Shown: positions 8,558 to 18,258, counted from the stretch's first letter. The stretch: DNA of 33,064 nucleotides from CAYQMF01 sp964418595 (GCA_964418595.1 CAYQMF010000073.1:1-33064); one strand, 5' to 3'. A program made the numbers and translations. The notes: generated by a model from the sequence alone, not told the origin.

Positions 8558-11500
8558 GTGAGCTACGGGTACCCGCCGGTCGACGAGCGTGCCTCGGCAG
8601 GCGACATGGTGAACGCGGCGGCGACCGGCGACACGGCGGGTGGCAGCGAGGATGCGCAGGACGGGAGCCTGTGCGATCAGCTCAGCAACGTTGCGATCTT
8701 CAACCCGCTGTCGACCTTCCCGGGCGGCATGCCGCCCGCCGCGAACCACGCGCGCATCGGCGCGCAGCCGTTCGACCTGGGCGCGATGATCCGCGGTGGG
8801 GCGTCGATCCCGGTGCCGGGGTACGACGACGGCGCGTTCGTGCAGGCGCAGGCGCTGCTGAGCACGCCGTTCTCGCATCCACATGGGTACGGGGCGTCGT
8901 TCGCACTGGGCTCGGGCGGGACGGTGTCGCCGTCGACGGGTGCGTTCGTGCATCCTTTCACGCTGCTGGCGCTGCCGTCGCACGCGCAACGCATGGGGCT
9001 GCTCTTGCAGCTCGAGTACCTGAGCAACGCGGTGCACCCGGCGGTCGACGCGAAGCCCTTCGGCGAAGGGTTCGTGCTGACGGGACACGACTTCCTCGTG
9101 GAGACGGCGGGGTCGTCGGGCACGGCGGGGGCGACGGCGGTGTCGCTGTCCCGGGGCGATGGTCACGAGGTGCGCTACAGCCTGCCGCTCGGCAACGGCG
9201 GGCCGGGGCCGTGGACGTACGCGGGACCGGTGGGCGCGATGGACACGCTCGTCGCGAGCTACGACCCCAACACGCAAGCGGTGGAGTACGTGCGCACGCT
9301 GCGCGATGGGCGACGCATCACCTACGGTCGGCTCGGCACGAGCACGAACTTCGTGCGCAGCAGCGTGGCCGATCCCTACGGCAACGCGATCACCTACGCC
9401 TGGGATGGCGCGAGCGGGACGGCGAGGCTGGAGTCGATGACAGACACGCGCGGGATGGTCGTGGACCTGCAGTGGGACCAGGGCACGCCGGCGCGCGTGT
9501 CGAAGATCCTCGTGGTGACGACGGGCAACGTGGTCGACCCGCCGCAGGCGGACGGGGTCGCAGTGCAGCAGAGCGACCTGACGCTCGACTTCGCCTACGA
9601 CACGAGCCGGCGCCTGCAGACGATCGAGTGGTTCAAGACGAAGGTGATCGACGACGCGAACGCGGATGGGCGGCTCGTCGCCGCGGAGGCGGTGGTGCGG
9701 CGGCCAACGGTGGAGCTGGAGTACGAGGGCTTCGGCAAGCTGGCGAAGATCTGGGACAAGACGGTGCCGGCGCCGGCGGTGCCGTACCTGCAGGTGGGCT
9801 ATGCGTCCGACCCCGATTGGGGTGTGCGCGTGACGTCGCAGACCGAGGGCGGCGTGAGCACGCACGGATTCGCGTACCCGAGCGCGACGACGCGCACCTA
9901 CACCGACCCGCGCGGCCGGCAGGTGGACCTGACTTTGGACACGAGCGAGTACCGCGTGACGCTCGTGAAGATGAAGGCTGGCACGATGACGCCGCGCAAC
10001 GCGGATGCCTTCACAGGCGACCACGGGGACCACGTCGACCTGACCTGGCAGATCAACTACGCGTGCTGCGGGCTGCCGTCGTCGATCGTCGAGCCGTCGG
10101 GACGGGTGTTCGGCTTCGCGTGGGACCACAACTCGATCCAACAGGTGTGGGTGGCGGGACAGTGCCTGCACCGGGTGGAGGTCGATGTGTTCGGGCGCGT
10201 GCTGCGGTGGTGGTCGGGGCAGTACGGGGTCTCGGTCGAGCCGGCGCTGACCGTGGCGTACACGCCGGCGACGACGCTCCCGGCGACGAGCGTGACACTG
10301 GAGACGCGCAACTACCGGGATCCGCGCACGGACACGACGGTGGGCAAGTCGACTGCGACGCTGACCTTCGAGCCGGGGACGGGACGGCTGCTGACCACGA
10401 CACACCCCGGCGGGGGGAGCAGCACGTTCGCGTACAAGCTCGCGACGCAGGCGGGGAGGTACTTCGTCGACAGCGTGACCGGGCCGGCGGCGGGCTCGGG
10501 CCTGAAGCTGACCTACGCCTGTGACGACCTCGGCCGCCCGTCGTCGATCAAGCGCGGACTCACCGGCGGGCAACGCGAGACGAAGCTGGACGTCGACAGC
10601 TTCGGCCGCGTGCGCCGCGTGACGGCGCGGGCGACGGCCACCGGGCCGGAGCTGGCATCCGAGGCGTGGCAGGATCGCTTCGGCGAGCTGGCGCTCTCGC
10701 TGCGCGAGAACCGCGAGCCCGATGGCACGGCGCGGGTGCGGCCTTGGCTGCAGAGCGAAACGCTGCGCGATCCGCTGGGCCGCGTGGCGCGGACAGTGCG
10801 CGACGGGGCCGTGGTGACCGCGACCGCCGAGGTGCCGCTGGTGACGCAGACAGCGTGGTTTCCCGACCATCGCCTGAGCACCGCGACCTCGCCCAACGGC
10901 GGCGTGACCACGTACGTCTGGGACGGTTACGGGCTCTTGTACAAGACCCAGTCGCAGGCCTCGGTGACCGTGACGCTGACGCCGTCGCGGGTCTTCTACA
11001 ACAAGGATGCGCAGGTGCGCTTCGTGCGCAACGACGTCGGAGACGAGCTGAAGGTGGAGCGACACGGGACGGGGCTGGTGGCGCAGGTGTTCGACCCGGC
11101 CGGTCTGCACCGCCTCGACCTCGGCTACGACAGCGATCTGCGGCTCAACCGGATCGCGGTGGTGGCACCGGCGACGGGCAACCAGGAGCAGCGCGTGACG
11201 CTCGTGACCTACGACGAACTCGATCGCGTCGAGAAGGTGAGTACGGGCCTGCCGACGGTCGAGGACAGCCGCCGCATCCACGTGTACGACCTCGGCGGGC
11301 GGCTCATCGAGACCGGGCTGCAGGAGTCGCGGGGGGACGCTGCGTACCTGCGCGGCTTCCTGCGCCAGTTCGACGTGTACGGCCGCCTCGTGTGGCAACG
11401 CGATCGCCTGTCGGACACGGCCGGCCTGTCGAACCAGTTGTCGTTCGACTACGACGCGTTGACGGGGCTGCCGTTGAAGCTCACCGAGCGTGAGATCGAG

Positions 11501-14419
11501 CAGGTGGCAGGGCAGTTCGGACCGCTGGCGGGCACGGGCCACACGGCACGGCTGTACGAGACGGCGCTCACGCACGATCTGCTCGACCGCGTGATCCAGG
11601 TCGAGCAGTCACCGGAGACGGGGCAGGCCGGGGCGTCGGTCGTACACCAGTACCACCACGACTCGCTGGGCGATCTCGTACGCTTCGTCGATGCGCTCGG
11701 CGCCGAGCTGCGCTGGACCTTCGACGCGCAGGGCAACCTGCGCAAGCGCGTCGAGCGCGGCACGATGGGTGGTGAGATCGAGAACTTCACGGACATCGAC
11801 TTCGTCACCGGCCTCGTCACGCGCACCGACTCGGTGGGCAAGGTCTCGCGATTCCGCCATGACCTTGCGTGGCGCTTGGAGAAGCAGGAGTTCCCCGGGT
11901 ACACCTCGGGCCCGGCCCACGCGCATTCCTTCAGCTACGATGCCGCGAGCCGACTGACCCAGATCGTGAACGGCAACGGCGTGAACATCAAACGCAGCTA
12001 CGACGAGTCCGGCCGCCTGCGTGAGCAGTGGGCGGAGCCGCCGCTGAACGGACACTCGGAGTGGGCGACGAAGGAGATCTTCGCGTACGACGTGTTCGGC
12101 GGGCTGCTGGACCTGACGACGAAGGCGGGGACGACGTACGGCACGCACGTGGTGACGGCGAGCCAGTGGCAGGATGCGTACGGGCGGACGTCGAAGGAGC
12201 AGTTCGGCTTCTGGGGGAACGGCGGGGGGCCTGTGTTGTCCGTGTGGTCCACCTACGGCGCCGGAGGCGCGGAGGACCTGCTGACGCGCCGCGGGCTTGC
12301 CGTGGATGGCGCTGGCACGGTGTCGTTCCAGCTCGACCGGCTGGGACGCACCTGGGGCTACGGCAGCGGCACGGGCACGAGCGCCGACGAGTACATCGCC
12401 CGCTACCGCTTCGTGGGCGGACGCGTGCGGGAGCGGCAGCAGGGCACGCAGGCGCAGGACGCGTGGCTGCTGACGACCGACCACGGCTGGGATCCGCTGC
12501 GCCGGCTCACGGCGCTGGAGACGAAGAGGATCACCGGCGGCACGGTGCTCTCGCGCTTCGACCACACCTTCGATCTCGAAGGGCATCTCACCAGGCGCAA
12601 GCGCGACCGCGTCGGCGTCGCGGCCGGCGGCGGCGACATGTTCCAGCTCGACGAGTACTACCGCCTCGCCGGCACCAAGCTCGGTGTCGACCCGAGCCAG
12701 TTCGTGGGCACGTACGCGGGGGCGACGACCTTCCAGAAGGCGATCGAGTACTCGCCCGCCTCGGCTCCGCTCGACGAGGCCCAGAACCGCCATCTCGTGC
12801 GCGAGACGGTGGGCAGCACGACGACGGACTTCCCGTACACCCTCGACCCGAACAGCCACCGCTACACGCAGGCCAACGGGCTCGTGCTGACGTACGACGG
12901 CGAGGGCAACCTCGTCTCCGACGGCTGGCGCTTCTTCGTCTACGACTTCAAGAACCGGCTGTCGGAGGTGTGGCAGTACTTTCCCATCGAAGGCGAGCAG
13001 GCCGCAGTGAGCGCGAGCGCCTCGCGCGACGGCCGCGCTCGCTACGCAGTGCCGCCCGAGCGTCTGCACCGCATCCGCGCCCGCGCGCGCAACACCCTGC
13101 TCGCCCCCGACCGCATGCGTCGCGGCTACGCCGACGTCACCGGCCGCGCCGCGTTCGCCAACCAGGACCAGACGCTCGCCGCCAGCGAGGGCAACCTGCA
13201 GCTCGTGGCGGTGTACGGCTACGACCCCTTCAACCGTCGGGTGATCCGCAACGTCGTGGGACAGGTGCCGCTCTACTCGACCTGGGACGGCTGGCGCGAA
13301 GTCACCGAGCAGATCTGGACCGGCTCGTCGTGGTTCGCGGTGAAGGCCTACGTCTGGGGCGGCCGCCTCGACGAACTGCTTCGCTACAGCCGCAACTTCG
13401 GTGGCGGCTGGGAGCACTTTCATCCGCAGCAGGATCACCAGGACTCGGTGGACCTGCTCGTGGGGGCGGACGGGACGCCGAAGGAGAAGTGCGAGTACGA
13501 CCCGTTCGGGGGCGTGACCGTGTTCACTTGGAACGGGACGGCGTGGACGAGCCCCGCGGCGGGCTCACCGCTGGGCAACCCATACACCTACACCGGCCGC
13601 CGTCTCGATGGCGAGACGGGGTTGATGTACTCCCGCAACCGCTACTACTGGCCGGCGCTGGGGCGGTTCGCGACGGGGGATCCGATCGGCCTGTGGGGGG
13701 ACGTGCATGGCGTCGGCAACGGCTACATGTATGCGGGGAACAGTCCCGCGTTCCTGGTGGATCCACTCGGCTTCCAGGTCTTCCGGATGGAACCGGGCGA
13801 GCGCGCGTTCCTTGCGGGCCAAGAGCTCAGCAAACTGCCGGAGGTCAAGAGCGCGACTGGGGGCACGCTCAACACGGTTACGTTTGGGTTCGTGGGAGAG
13901 CCGGTTGAGGGGCACGAGACCGCGTTCACGGTTGGGCAAGTGGGCGCGGTCGTGGGTACCGCCGGAGTGGCGTTGGCGAGGGCGGGTTGGGCCGCGCTTC
14001 GCGCGGGGTGGGGGCGCCTCTTTGGCAGCGGTGCGAAGGCATGCGTGGACGATGCTGCCAAGGCGACCGCCAAAGTCGCAGCGCAGTCGGCCGATGATGT
14101 CGCGAAGGCCGCCGCATCTGGGGCGGACGATGCGGCGAAGGCTGTTGGATCAGTCGCAGACGATGCCGCAAGGGGGGGAACTCGGTCGCTAAGCGAGCGC
14201 ATTGCGGACTTCCAGAAGAACCCTCAAAACTGGGAGCGTACGGCCGCGAGCGCCGAGCGGGCCACGGGAAAGGCAGCCAAAGGAGGCGTTAGCGTCGAGA
14301 GCACATACACGAACAAGGTGACGGGCGAGACGCTGCATGTCCACGATGTCTTCAAGCCCTCCGGTAGCCAAATACCTAACCACCCGACCTACCGAGGCTA
14401 CGGGAAAGGGGGCAACTAG
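8558..14419 (+). CDS. Giant secreted RHS/YD-repeat protein, likely polymorphic toxin
   Basis: From the first in-frame start (GTG 8558) the protein has 1953 residues; its true N-terminus, with a signal peptide, lies upstream (see 8298-8557). The body carries many YD-repeat units (e.g. R-L-T-Q-I-V-N-G-N-G; Y-D-E-S-G-R-L-R-E-Q) that by homology form a hollow beta shell. The RHS core runs from Y-D-P-F-G-G (~1647) through Y-T-Y-T-G-R-R-L-D, R-N-R-Y-Y-W-P-A-L-G-R-F and D-P-I-G-L to D-P-L-G-F (~1738). The remaining ~215 residues vary: a hydrophobic Gly/Ala segment (~1790-1825), an Ala/Asp-rich linker (D-D-A-A-K repeats), then a compact tip with N-P-Q-N-W-E-R, Y-T-N-K-V-T-G-E-T-L, H-V-H-D-V-F-K-P-S. 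I do not recognise the tip's activity. Confidence 0.85.
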   Translation: MSYGYPPVDERASAGDMVNAAATGDTAGGSEDAQDGSLCDQLSNVAIFNPLSTFPGGMPPAANHARIGAQPFDLGAMIRGGASIPVPGYDDGAFVQAQALLSTPFSHPHGYGASFALGSGGTVSPSTGAFVHPFTLLALPSHAQRMGLLLQLEYLSNAVHPAVDAKPFGEGFVLTGHDFLVETAGSSGTAGATAVSLSRGDGHEVRYSLPLGNGGPGPWTYAGPVGAMDTLVASYDPNTQAVEYVRTLRDGRRITYGRLGTSTNFVRSSVADPYGNAITYAWDGASGTARLESMTDTRGMVVDLQWDQGTPARVSKILVVTTGNVVDPPQADGVAVQQSDLTLDFAYDTSRRLQTIEWFKTKVIDDANADGRLVAAEAVVRRPTVELEYEGFGKLAKIWDKTVPAPAVPYLQVGYASDPDWGVRVTSQTEGGVSTHGFAYPSATTRTYTDPRGRQVDLTLDTSEYRVTLVKMKAGTMTPRNADAFTGDHGDHVDLTWQINYACCGLPSSIVEPSGRVFGFAWDHNSIQQVWVAGQCLHRVEVDVFGRVLRWWSGQYGVSVEPALTVAYTPATTLPATSVTLETRNYRDPRTDTTVGKSTATLTFEPGTGRLLTTTHPGGGSSTFAYKLATQAGRYFVDSVTGPAAGSGLKLTYACDDLGRPSSIKRGLTGGQRETKLDVDSFGRVRRVTARATATGPELASEAWQDRFGELALSLRENREPDGTARVRPWLQSETLRDPLGRVARTVRDGAVVTATAEVPLVTQTAWFPDHRLSTATSPNGGVTTYVWDGYGLLYKTQSQASVTVTLTPSRVFYNKDAQVRFVRNDVGDELKVERHGTGLVAQVFDPAGLHRLDLGYDSDLRLNRIAVVAPATGNQEQRVTLVTYDELDRVEKVSTGLPTVEDSRRIHVYDLGGRLIETGLQESRGDAAYLRGFLRQFDVYGRLVWQRDRLSDTAGLSNQLSFDYDALTGLPLKLTEREIEQVAGQFGPLAGTGHTARLYETALTHDLLDRVIQVEQSPETGQAGASVVHQYHHDSLGDLVRFVDALGAELRWTFDAQGNLRKRVERGTMGGEIENFTDIDFVTGLVTRTDSVGKVSRFRHDLAWRLEKQEFPGYTSGPAHAHSFSYDAASRLTQIVNGNGVNIKRSYDESGRLREQWAEPPLNGHSEWATKEIFAYDVFGGLLDLTTKAGTTYGTHVVTASQWQDAYGRTSKEQFGFWGNGGGPVLSVWSTYGAGGAEDLLTRRGLAVDGAGTVSFQLDRLGRTWGYGSGTGTSADEYIARYRFVGGRVRERQQGTQAQDAWLLTTDHGWDPLRRLTALETKRITGGTVLSRFDHTFDLEGHLTRRKRDRVGVAAGGGDMFQLDEYYRLAGTKLGVDPSQFVGTYAGATTFQKAIEYSPASAPLDEAQNRHLVRETVGSTTTDFPYTLDPNSHRYTQANGLVLTYDGEGNLVSDGWRFFVYDFKNRLSEVWQYFPIEGEQAAVSASASRDGRARYAVPPERLHRIRARARNTLLAPDRMRRGYADVTGRAAFANQDQTLAASEGNLQLVAVYGYDPFNRRVIRNVVGQVPLYSTWDGWREVTEQIWTGSSWFAVKAYVWGGRLDELLRYSRNFGGGWEHFHPQQDHQDSVDLLVGADGTPKEKCEYDPFGGVTVFTWNGTAWTSPAAGSPLGNPYTYTGRRLDGETGLMYSRNRYYWPALGRFATGDPIGLWGDVHGVGNGYMYAGNSPAFLVDPLGFQVFRMEPGERAFLAGQELSKLPEVKSATGGTLNTVTFGFVGEPVEGHETAFTVGQVGAVVGTAGVALARAGWAALRAGWGRLFGSGAKACVDDAAKATAKVAAQSADDVAKAAASGADDAAKAVGSVADDAARGGTRSLSERIADFQKNPQNWERTAASAERATGKAAKGGVSVESTYTNKVTGETLHVHDVFKPSGSQIPNHPTYRGYGKGGN

Positions 14420-14667
14420 TGACTCCTTCCCGTGTCACGTACTCGGACGTTCTCGTCAAGCAGCGTATCGAGTCCTGGGCTGAAGACCTGGGCTTTGACG
14501 CTGAGGAGCAGATTCTCATGCTGATCGAAGACAGGTTTGGCGCGAAGGAGATTGCCGTGATCGATGCGCGCCCAGAGAACGACTTCTTGATGCTGAAGGT
14601 ACAAGCAGATGTCTGGGTCGGAGCACGAGACTTCGCGCTGCTAAGGAGTGGGAGCTTGGCATGGTAG
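14419..14667 (+). CDS. Putative immunity protein for the RHS toxin tip
   Basis: A GTG overlaps the last base of the RHS stop (TAGTG at 14417-14421), giving an 82-residue acidic protein rich in D and E (E-S-W-A-E-D-L-G-F-D-A-E-E-Q; I-E-D-R-F-G-A-K-E; D-A-R-P-E-N-D-F). It has no signal peptide or membrane segment, so it would act in the cytoplasm. Small acidic genes directly behind an RHS variable tip are usually cognate immunity proteins; that role is inferred from position only. Base composition is noticeably less GC-rich than in the RHS core, as is common for swapped toxin/immunity tips. I recognise no family. Confidence 0.6.
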   Translation: MTPSRVTYSDVLVKQRIESWAEDLGFDAEEQILMLIEDRFGAKEIAVIDARPENDFLMLKVQADVWVGARDFALLRSGSLAW

Positions 14668-15199
14668 ACCGACCATCTCAGGCTCGGCTCCGCCTCGCCC
14701 GAAACCCAACATGGCGGCTTGATCGCTTGAGCTCAATGGTCACGGAGCGCCAGAGAGAATCGTGATCGCTGGGTGCTCGAGGACCGTGCCGATCAGGCGA
14801 TCCTCGAAGTTCGAGCGCTGCGGGAGGACCCTGCCGAGGTGGCCCTTGACAGGTGGCGGAGCATGGCGAAGTGCAGGAGGTTCCGGGCACGAGGGAGGCT
14901 GTGAGGATCCCTGGATTCGTCATGCGTGATGGGACGCAGGTTTCTGAGGGCTTCCTCGTGACATGCCGGTACCGGCTTGACCCTCCGTGCCCTTCAGCGA
15001 GCCGTCCCCCGAGTTCGCGCAATGCCTTGTGCTCTCGTTCACGTTTCGGGTCGTCACGGAGCGCCGCCGCGATGTCGTCGATCTGCTCGAGCACCTGCTT
15101 GCCATCGACTCGGACTGACGGCGACCTGCACGCGCCCGCCAGGAGAAGAGTGCCGAGCGAAGGCGCGGACCCCGCCGTCGCCGGGCTAAGCTCTCCCGG
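14668..15199. other. 532-bp stretch without a convincing gene
   Basis: Base composition is lower in GC than in the surrounding genes, especially at 14680-14960. On the minus strand around 15000-15110 a peptide with good codon use appears (V-D-G-K-Q-V-L-E-Q-I-D-D-I, then L-R-E-L-G-G-R-L-A-E), but it passes into unlikely Cys/Pro/Ser-rich sequence and lacks a clear start. I read the stretch as debris left behind a shuffling RHS toxin/immunity end, perhaps including a decayed orphan module. No RNA gene or insertion-sequence ends were found. Confidence 0.4.
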
Positions 15200-16327
15200 A
15201 TGTCCTCTCGTCGCGGATGCGTGCCCGGGCGCGCGGCCGGCACCTTCCTGATCCTTGCCCTGATCGCGGGAACCACGCCCGCCTGCCTGTCGGCCCAGGC
15301 GAAGGCGGCGCCGACGAAGCCGCCGGGCACCCGCCAGGGTCGGCTCACCGACCCGAGCAACGCGACGTGGCGCTACGCCTACAGCGACGCGGCGGAGTTC
15401 GAGGCGGGCATCGAGGGCGAGTCGGTGCGCTGCACGCTGACGATGACCCTGCCGATCCCCGACGGCATGTTCGTGTGCGCGCACTTGTGGATCGACACCG
15501 ACGACAACGAGCGCACCGGCATCAACGGCGAGGAGGTGTGGGTCCGAGCCACGGTCGGCTCGCGCTTCCGACCCAACGCCTACTCCGACGGCAACGGCGG
15601 GACGATGCTGCGCGACGCGCGCGCGAGCTACTCGCTGCCGGTGCGGCACGAGGATCGCTCCGTCGACTGGCAGCACCAGAACGACCCGCTTCAGAAGCCC
15701 ACGGTCGAGGGCAACAAGCTGCACTTCGGCTGGCCGCTCTCGTTCGTGAACCAGCGCAACGCCGGCTACACGTCGGTGTTCTCGATCCGCGTCGCGGTGG
15801 AGACCTCGTGCTCGGACCAACCGCTCGACCTGGCGCACGTGTGCAACGACGAGGGCATGGTGATCGAGGTCGACGGCAAGGAGAGCGAGGGCGAGTGGAG
15901 CGGGCAGGCGTGCGTCGATCCCGGCGACGAACTGCACCCGGCGGTGCGGCGGCTCGACATGGAGGCGTTCCGGCTCGACCACGACGCCAAGTCGCTGTTC
16001 GCGTTGGTGCGCTTCGCGGAGCCGGGCTTCGCCGACCAGATCGGCCAGCAGGACGTGCGCGACGAGTCGGCGGTCACGTTCTACGTCGATCCGCTCTTCC
16101 CGCGCTACCAGGACGCGGGGACCCTGCGCGTGCGCGTGGGGTCGGGCAAGCGTGACGGGCGCAGCCAGGACGGCGCGGCATGGCAGGCGGCGATCCAGGA
16201 CCGCACGCTCGAGCTGAAGCTGGCGCGCCGCACCGGCCAGACGCGCTTCCGCGTGTTCGCGTGGTCCGACTACCGCTGCATCGACGACTTCGGGGACCGC
16301 GTGCGCCTCGACTGGACGGCCAAGTGA
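15200..16327 (+). CDS. Exported protein with CBM9/DOMON-like beta-sandwich character
   Basis: The 375-residue protein starts with basic residues and a hydrophobic segment (F-L-I-L-A-L-I-A-G-T-T-P-A-C-L-S-A-Q-A) that looks like a Sec signal peptide cleaved after the A-Q-A region; a lipoprotein cysteine in T-P-A-C-L is a weaker option. The mature part has two similar halves: W-I-D-T-D-D-N-E-R-T-G (~residues 97-107), reminiscent of calcium-binding Asp loops, and D-G-K-E-S-E-G-E-W-S-G, followed by A-V-T-F-Y-V-D. The D-G-x-x-x-E-x-x-W pattern is usual in family-9 carbohydrate-binding modules, but I see no sure match. Its TGA overlaps the ATG of the following gene by one base, so the two are probably co-translated. 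Confidence 0.65.
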   Translation: MSSRRGCVPGRAAGTFLILALIAGTTPACLSAQAKAAPTKPPGTRQGRLTDPSNATWRYAYSDAAEFEAGIEGESVRCTLTMTLPIPDGMFVCAHLWIDTDDNERTGINGEEVWVRATVGSRFRPNAYSDGNGGTMLRDARASYSLPVRHEDRSVDWQHQNDPLQKPTVEGNKLHFGWPLSFVNQRNAGYTSVFSIRVAVETSCSDQPLDLAHVCNDEGMVIEVDGKESEGEWSGQACVDPGDELHPAVRRLDMEAFRLDHDAKSLFALVRFAEPGFADQIGQQDVRDESAVTFYVDPLFPRYQDAGTLRVRVGSGKRDGRSQDGAAWQAAIQDRTLELKLARRTGQTRFRVFAWSDYRCIDDFGDRVRLDWTAK

Positions 16328-18258
16328 TGCGCGCCCTTCGCTGCGGCGTCGTTCTCACGCTGGTGGGCGTGGCCCTCGCCCAGGATCCACCGGTTCCACC
16401 GCCTCCACCGCCTGCGCCACAACCTGCGGCGCCTGCGGTGCCGGAGGTCACGTTCCGGGGCGAGATCAGCGGCGTGACCACGTGGAGCGGCCGGGTCCGC
16501 GTCACCGGCGACGTCGAGGTGCCCGAGAAGGCGGCGCTGGTGATCAAGGCCGGCACCGAGGTGATCATCGAGGGCAGCGACGCGAGCCACGCGGGCTGGA
16601 ACCCGGGCCTCGTCGAGTTCCACGTGAAGGGTCGCCTGCGCATCGAGGGCGAGGTGCAGGCGCCGGTGACGATCGGCCCCGCGGACATGGCCACGTCCGC
16701 GACCATGCTCATGACGACGCAACAGCCGGCGCAGTGGCACGGCATCGTCCTGTACTCGCGCACGCAGCGCGCCGAGGACCGCAACACGATCCGCGGCGCG
16801 GTGTTCGCGCACGCGTTCGCCGCCGTGCAGGTGCCCGACGAGTCGCCGTTGATCGAGGACAGCGTGTTCCTGCGGTGCGACGTCGGCGTCGAGGCGGGGT
16901 CCGCCTACAAGAGCCGGACAGAGGCGGGGCTGTCGCCGCGCGCGGGGTGTCCGGAGATCAACCGCTGTCGCTTCGCGCAGTGCATCACCGGCATCTACGC
17001 GCAGGGCGTCGCGCGGCCCGACGTGTACCGCAGCATCTTCTACCGCTGCGGGCACGCCGTGGGCAACCGGCGCCCGGGCATCACCTACACGCTGCACCCC
17101 CCGGGCGTGAGCGTGGTGCACTGCGCCCTGCTGCACAACCACATCGCCGCGGCCGGCTCGGTGCTGTCGCGCGACTCGATCTTCGCCGGCAACGACCGCG
17201 CGGTGCTGCTGTCGGGGTTCCACGCCATGTTCGGCACGAACATCGACGGCATGTCGATCCGCCAAAGCCTGTTCCACGGCAACGCGAGCGACATCGAGGG
17301 CGATCTCGGCATGGCCGCCGACCTGCTCCGCGGCGACCCCGCGTTCCTCGGCCCGATGGAGGCGCTGCTCGCGCTCGGGCCGCCGCTGCCGCCGTGCCTC
17401 GACCTCGGCTCCGGGAGCGCCGCGCGCGGCAAGGCCACGGGCGACCGCGACCTCGGTCCGATGGTGAGCGTGCCCGCCGACGCCGCGGCGGTGTCGTGGC
17501 GACCGGGGGGCGCGCCGGTGGTGGAGTGGCTCGGTGCGCCGGTGACCGACACCCCCGCCACCGCGTGGCGCGCGGCGAAGGAGCTGCATCGCGGCGAGCG
17601 CTTCGGCAAGAGCCACTGGGCGGCGGCCGAAGTGAGCGAGGGTCGCCTCGACCTGCGCGCGACCTTCGGCAACGACCGCGCCGGCTGGCTCGGCACGCGG
17701 TTCACCTCCGAGCAGGCCGGCGAGGTGATGCTCGAGGTCAACGGCGACCTCGAGGCAGTGGAGCTGTCGTGCAACGGCGCTCCACCCGTGAAGGTGAACC
17801 AGCGTCGCCGCTTCTCCGAGCGTGGCGCGGCCTTCCCCATCAAGGTGAAGGCCGGCCCCAACGCGCTCGTGCTGTTCGTGCGCGGCTTCGGCGCGTCGCC
17901 GCGGCTCGCGGTGAGCATGACCGGGACCTTCGAGGGCATCGCCGATCCGCCCACCGGCGAGATCGGCTACGCGAGCGCGCGGGTGTTCACCCTCAAGGGT
18001 GACCGCTTCGTCGACGCGACCTTCTCGCCGGGCCTGCACTGGGACAACGCGGTCCGCAGCGACGCGGTCGCCGTGCGTCACGTCGACCTCGGCGCGGTGG
18101 GACAGCTCGCGGTCCAGGTCGTGGGCCTCGACAAGCTGCGCATCGGCCCGCTGCCGAAGGAGTGGGCGAAGGGCAGCGTCGAGCTGGACCTGATCGGCGT
18201 GCGCGACCTCAACGGCAAGCCCGCCGGCGGCCAGCGCAAGGTCACGGTCAAGCTGTAG
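16327..18258 (+). CDS. Exported right-handed beta-helix protein
   Basis: I chose ATG 16327, overlapping the previous stop (TGATG), because it opens with a signal peptide (M-R-A-L-R-C-G-V-V-L-T-L-V-G-V-A-L-A-Q); an earlier in-frame GTG at 16180 would run through the previous gene. The 643-residue protein has a proline run after the cleavage site, then the opening of a parallel beta-helix (G-D-V-E-V-P-E-K-A-A-L-V-I-K-A-G-T-E-V, ~55-80). Rungs with E-D-S-V-F-L-R-C and Y-R-S-I-F-Y-R-C patterns follow up to ~360. A C-terminal part (~450-640) looks like beta-sandwich domains. Such helices often bind or cleave polysaccharides; no catalytic residues are evident. Confidence 0.7.
   Translation: MRALRCGVVLTLVGVALAQDPPVPPPPPPAPQPAAPAVPEVTFRGEISGVTTWSGRVRVTGDVEVPEKAALVIKAGTEVIIEGSDASHAGWNPGLVEFHVKGRLRIEGEVQAPVTIGPADMATSATMLMTTQQPAQWHGIVLYSRTQRAEDRNTIRGAVFAHAFAAVQVPDESPLIEDSVFLRCDVGVEAGSAYKSRTEAGLSPRAGCPEINRCRFAQCITGIYAQGVARPDVYRSIFYRCGHAVGNRRPGITYTLHPPGVSVVHCALLHNHIAAAGSVLSRDSIFAGNDRAVLLSGFHAMFGTNIDGMSIRQSLFHGNASDIEGDLGMAADLLRGDPAFLGPMEALLALGPPLPPCLDLGSGSAARGKATGDRDLGPMVSVPADAAAVSWRPGGAPVVEWLGAPVTDTPATAWRAAKELHRGERFGKSHWAAAEVSEGRLDLRATFGNDRAGWLGTRFTSEQAGEVMLEVNGDLEAVELSCNGAPPVKVNQRRRFSERGAAFPIKVKAGPNALVLFVRGFGASPRLAVSMTGTFEGIADPPTGEIGYASARVFTLKGDRFVDATFSPGLHWDNAVRSDAVAVRHVDLGAVGQLAVQVVGLDKLRIGPLPKEWAKGSVELDLIGVRDLNGKPAGGQRKVTVKL

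Noticed and set aside
8261..11575. 1104-codon open frame on the minus strand opposite the RHS gene
   Set aside because: Arg/Ala/His-rich composition without domains; it mirrors the third-position GC of the real RHS frame.
14853..15251. 132-codon plus-strand frame in the gap after the immunity gene
   Set aside because: It turns into Ser/Arg-rich sequence, overlaps the start of the next real gene in another frame and shows no homology I can recognise.
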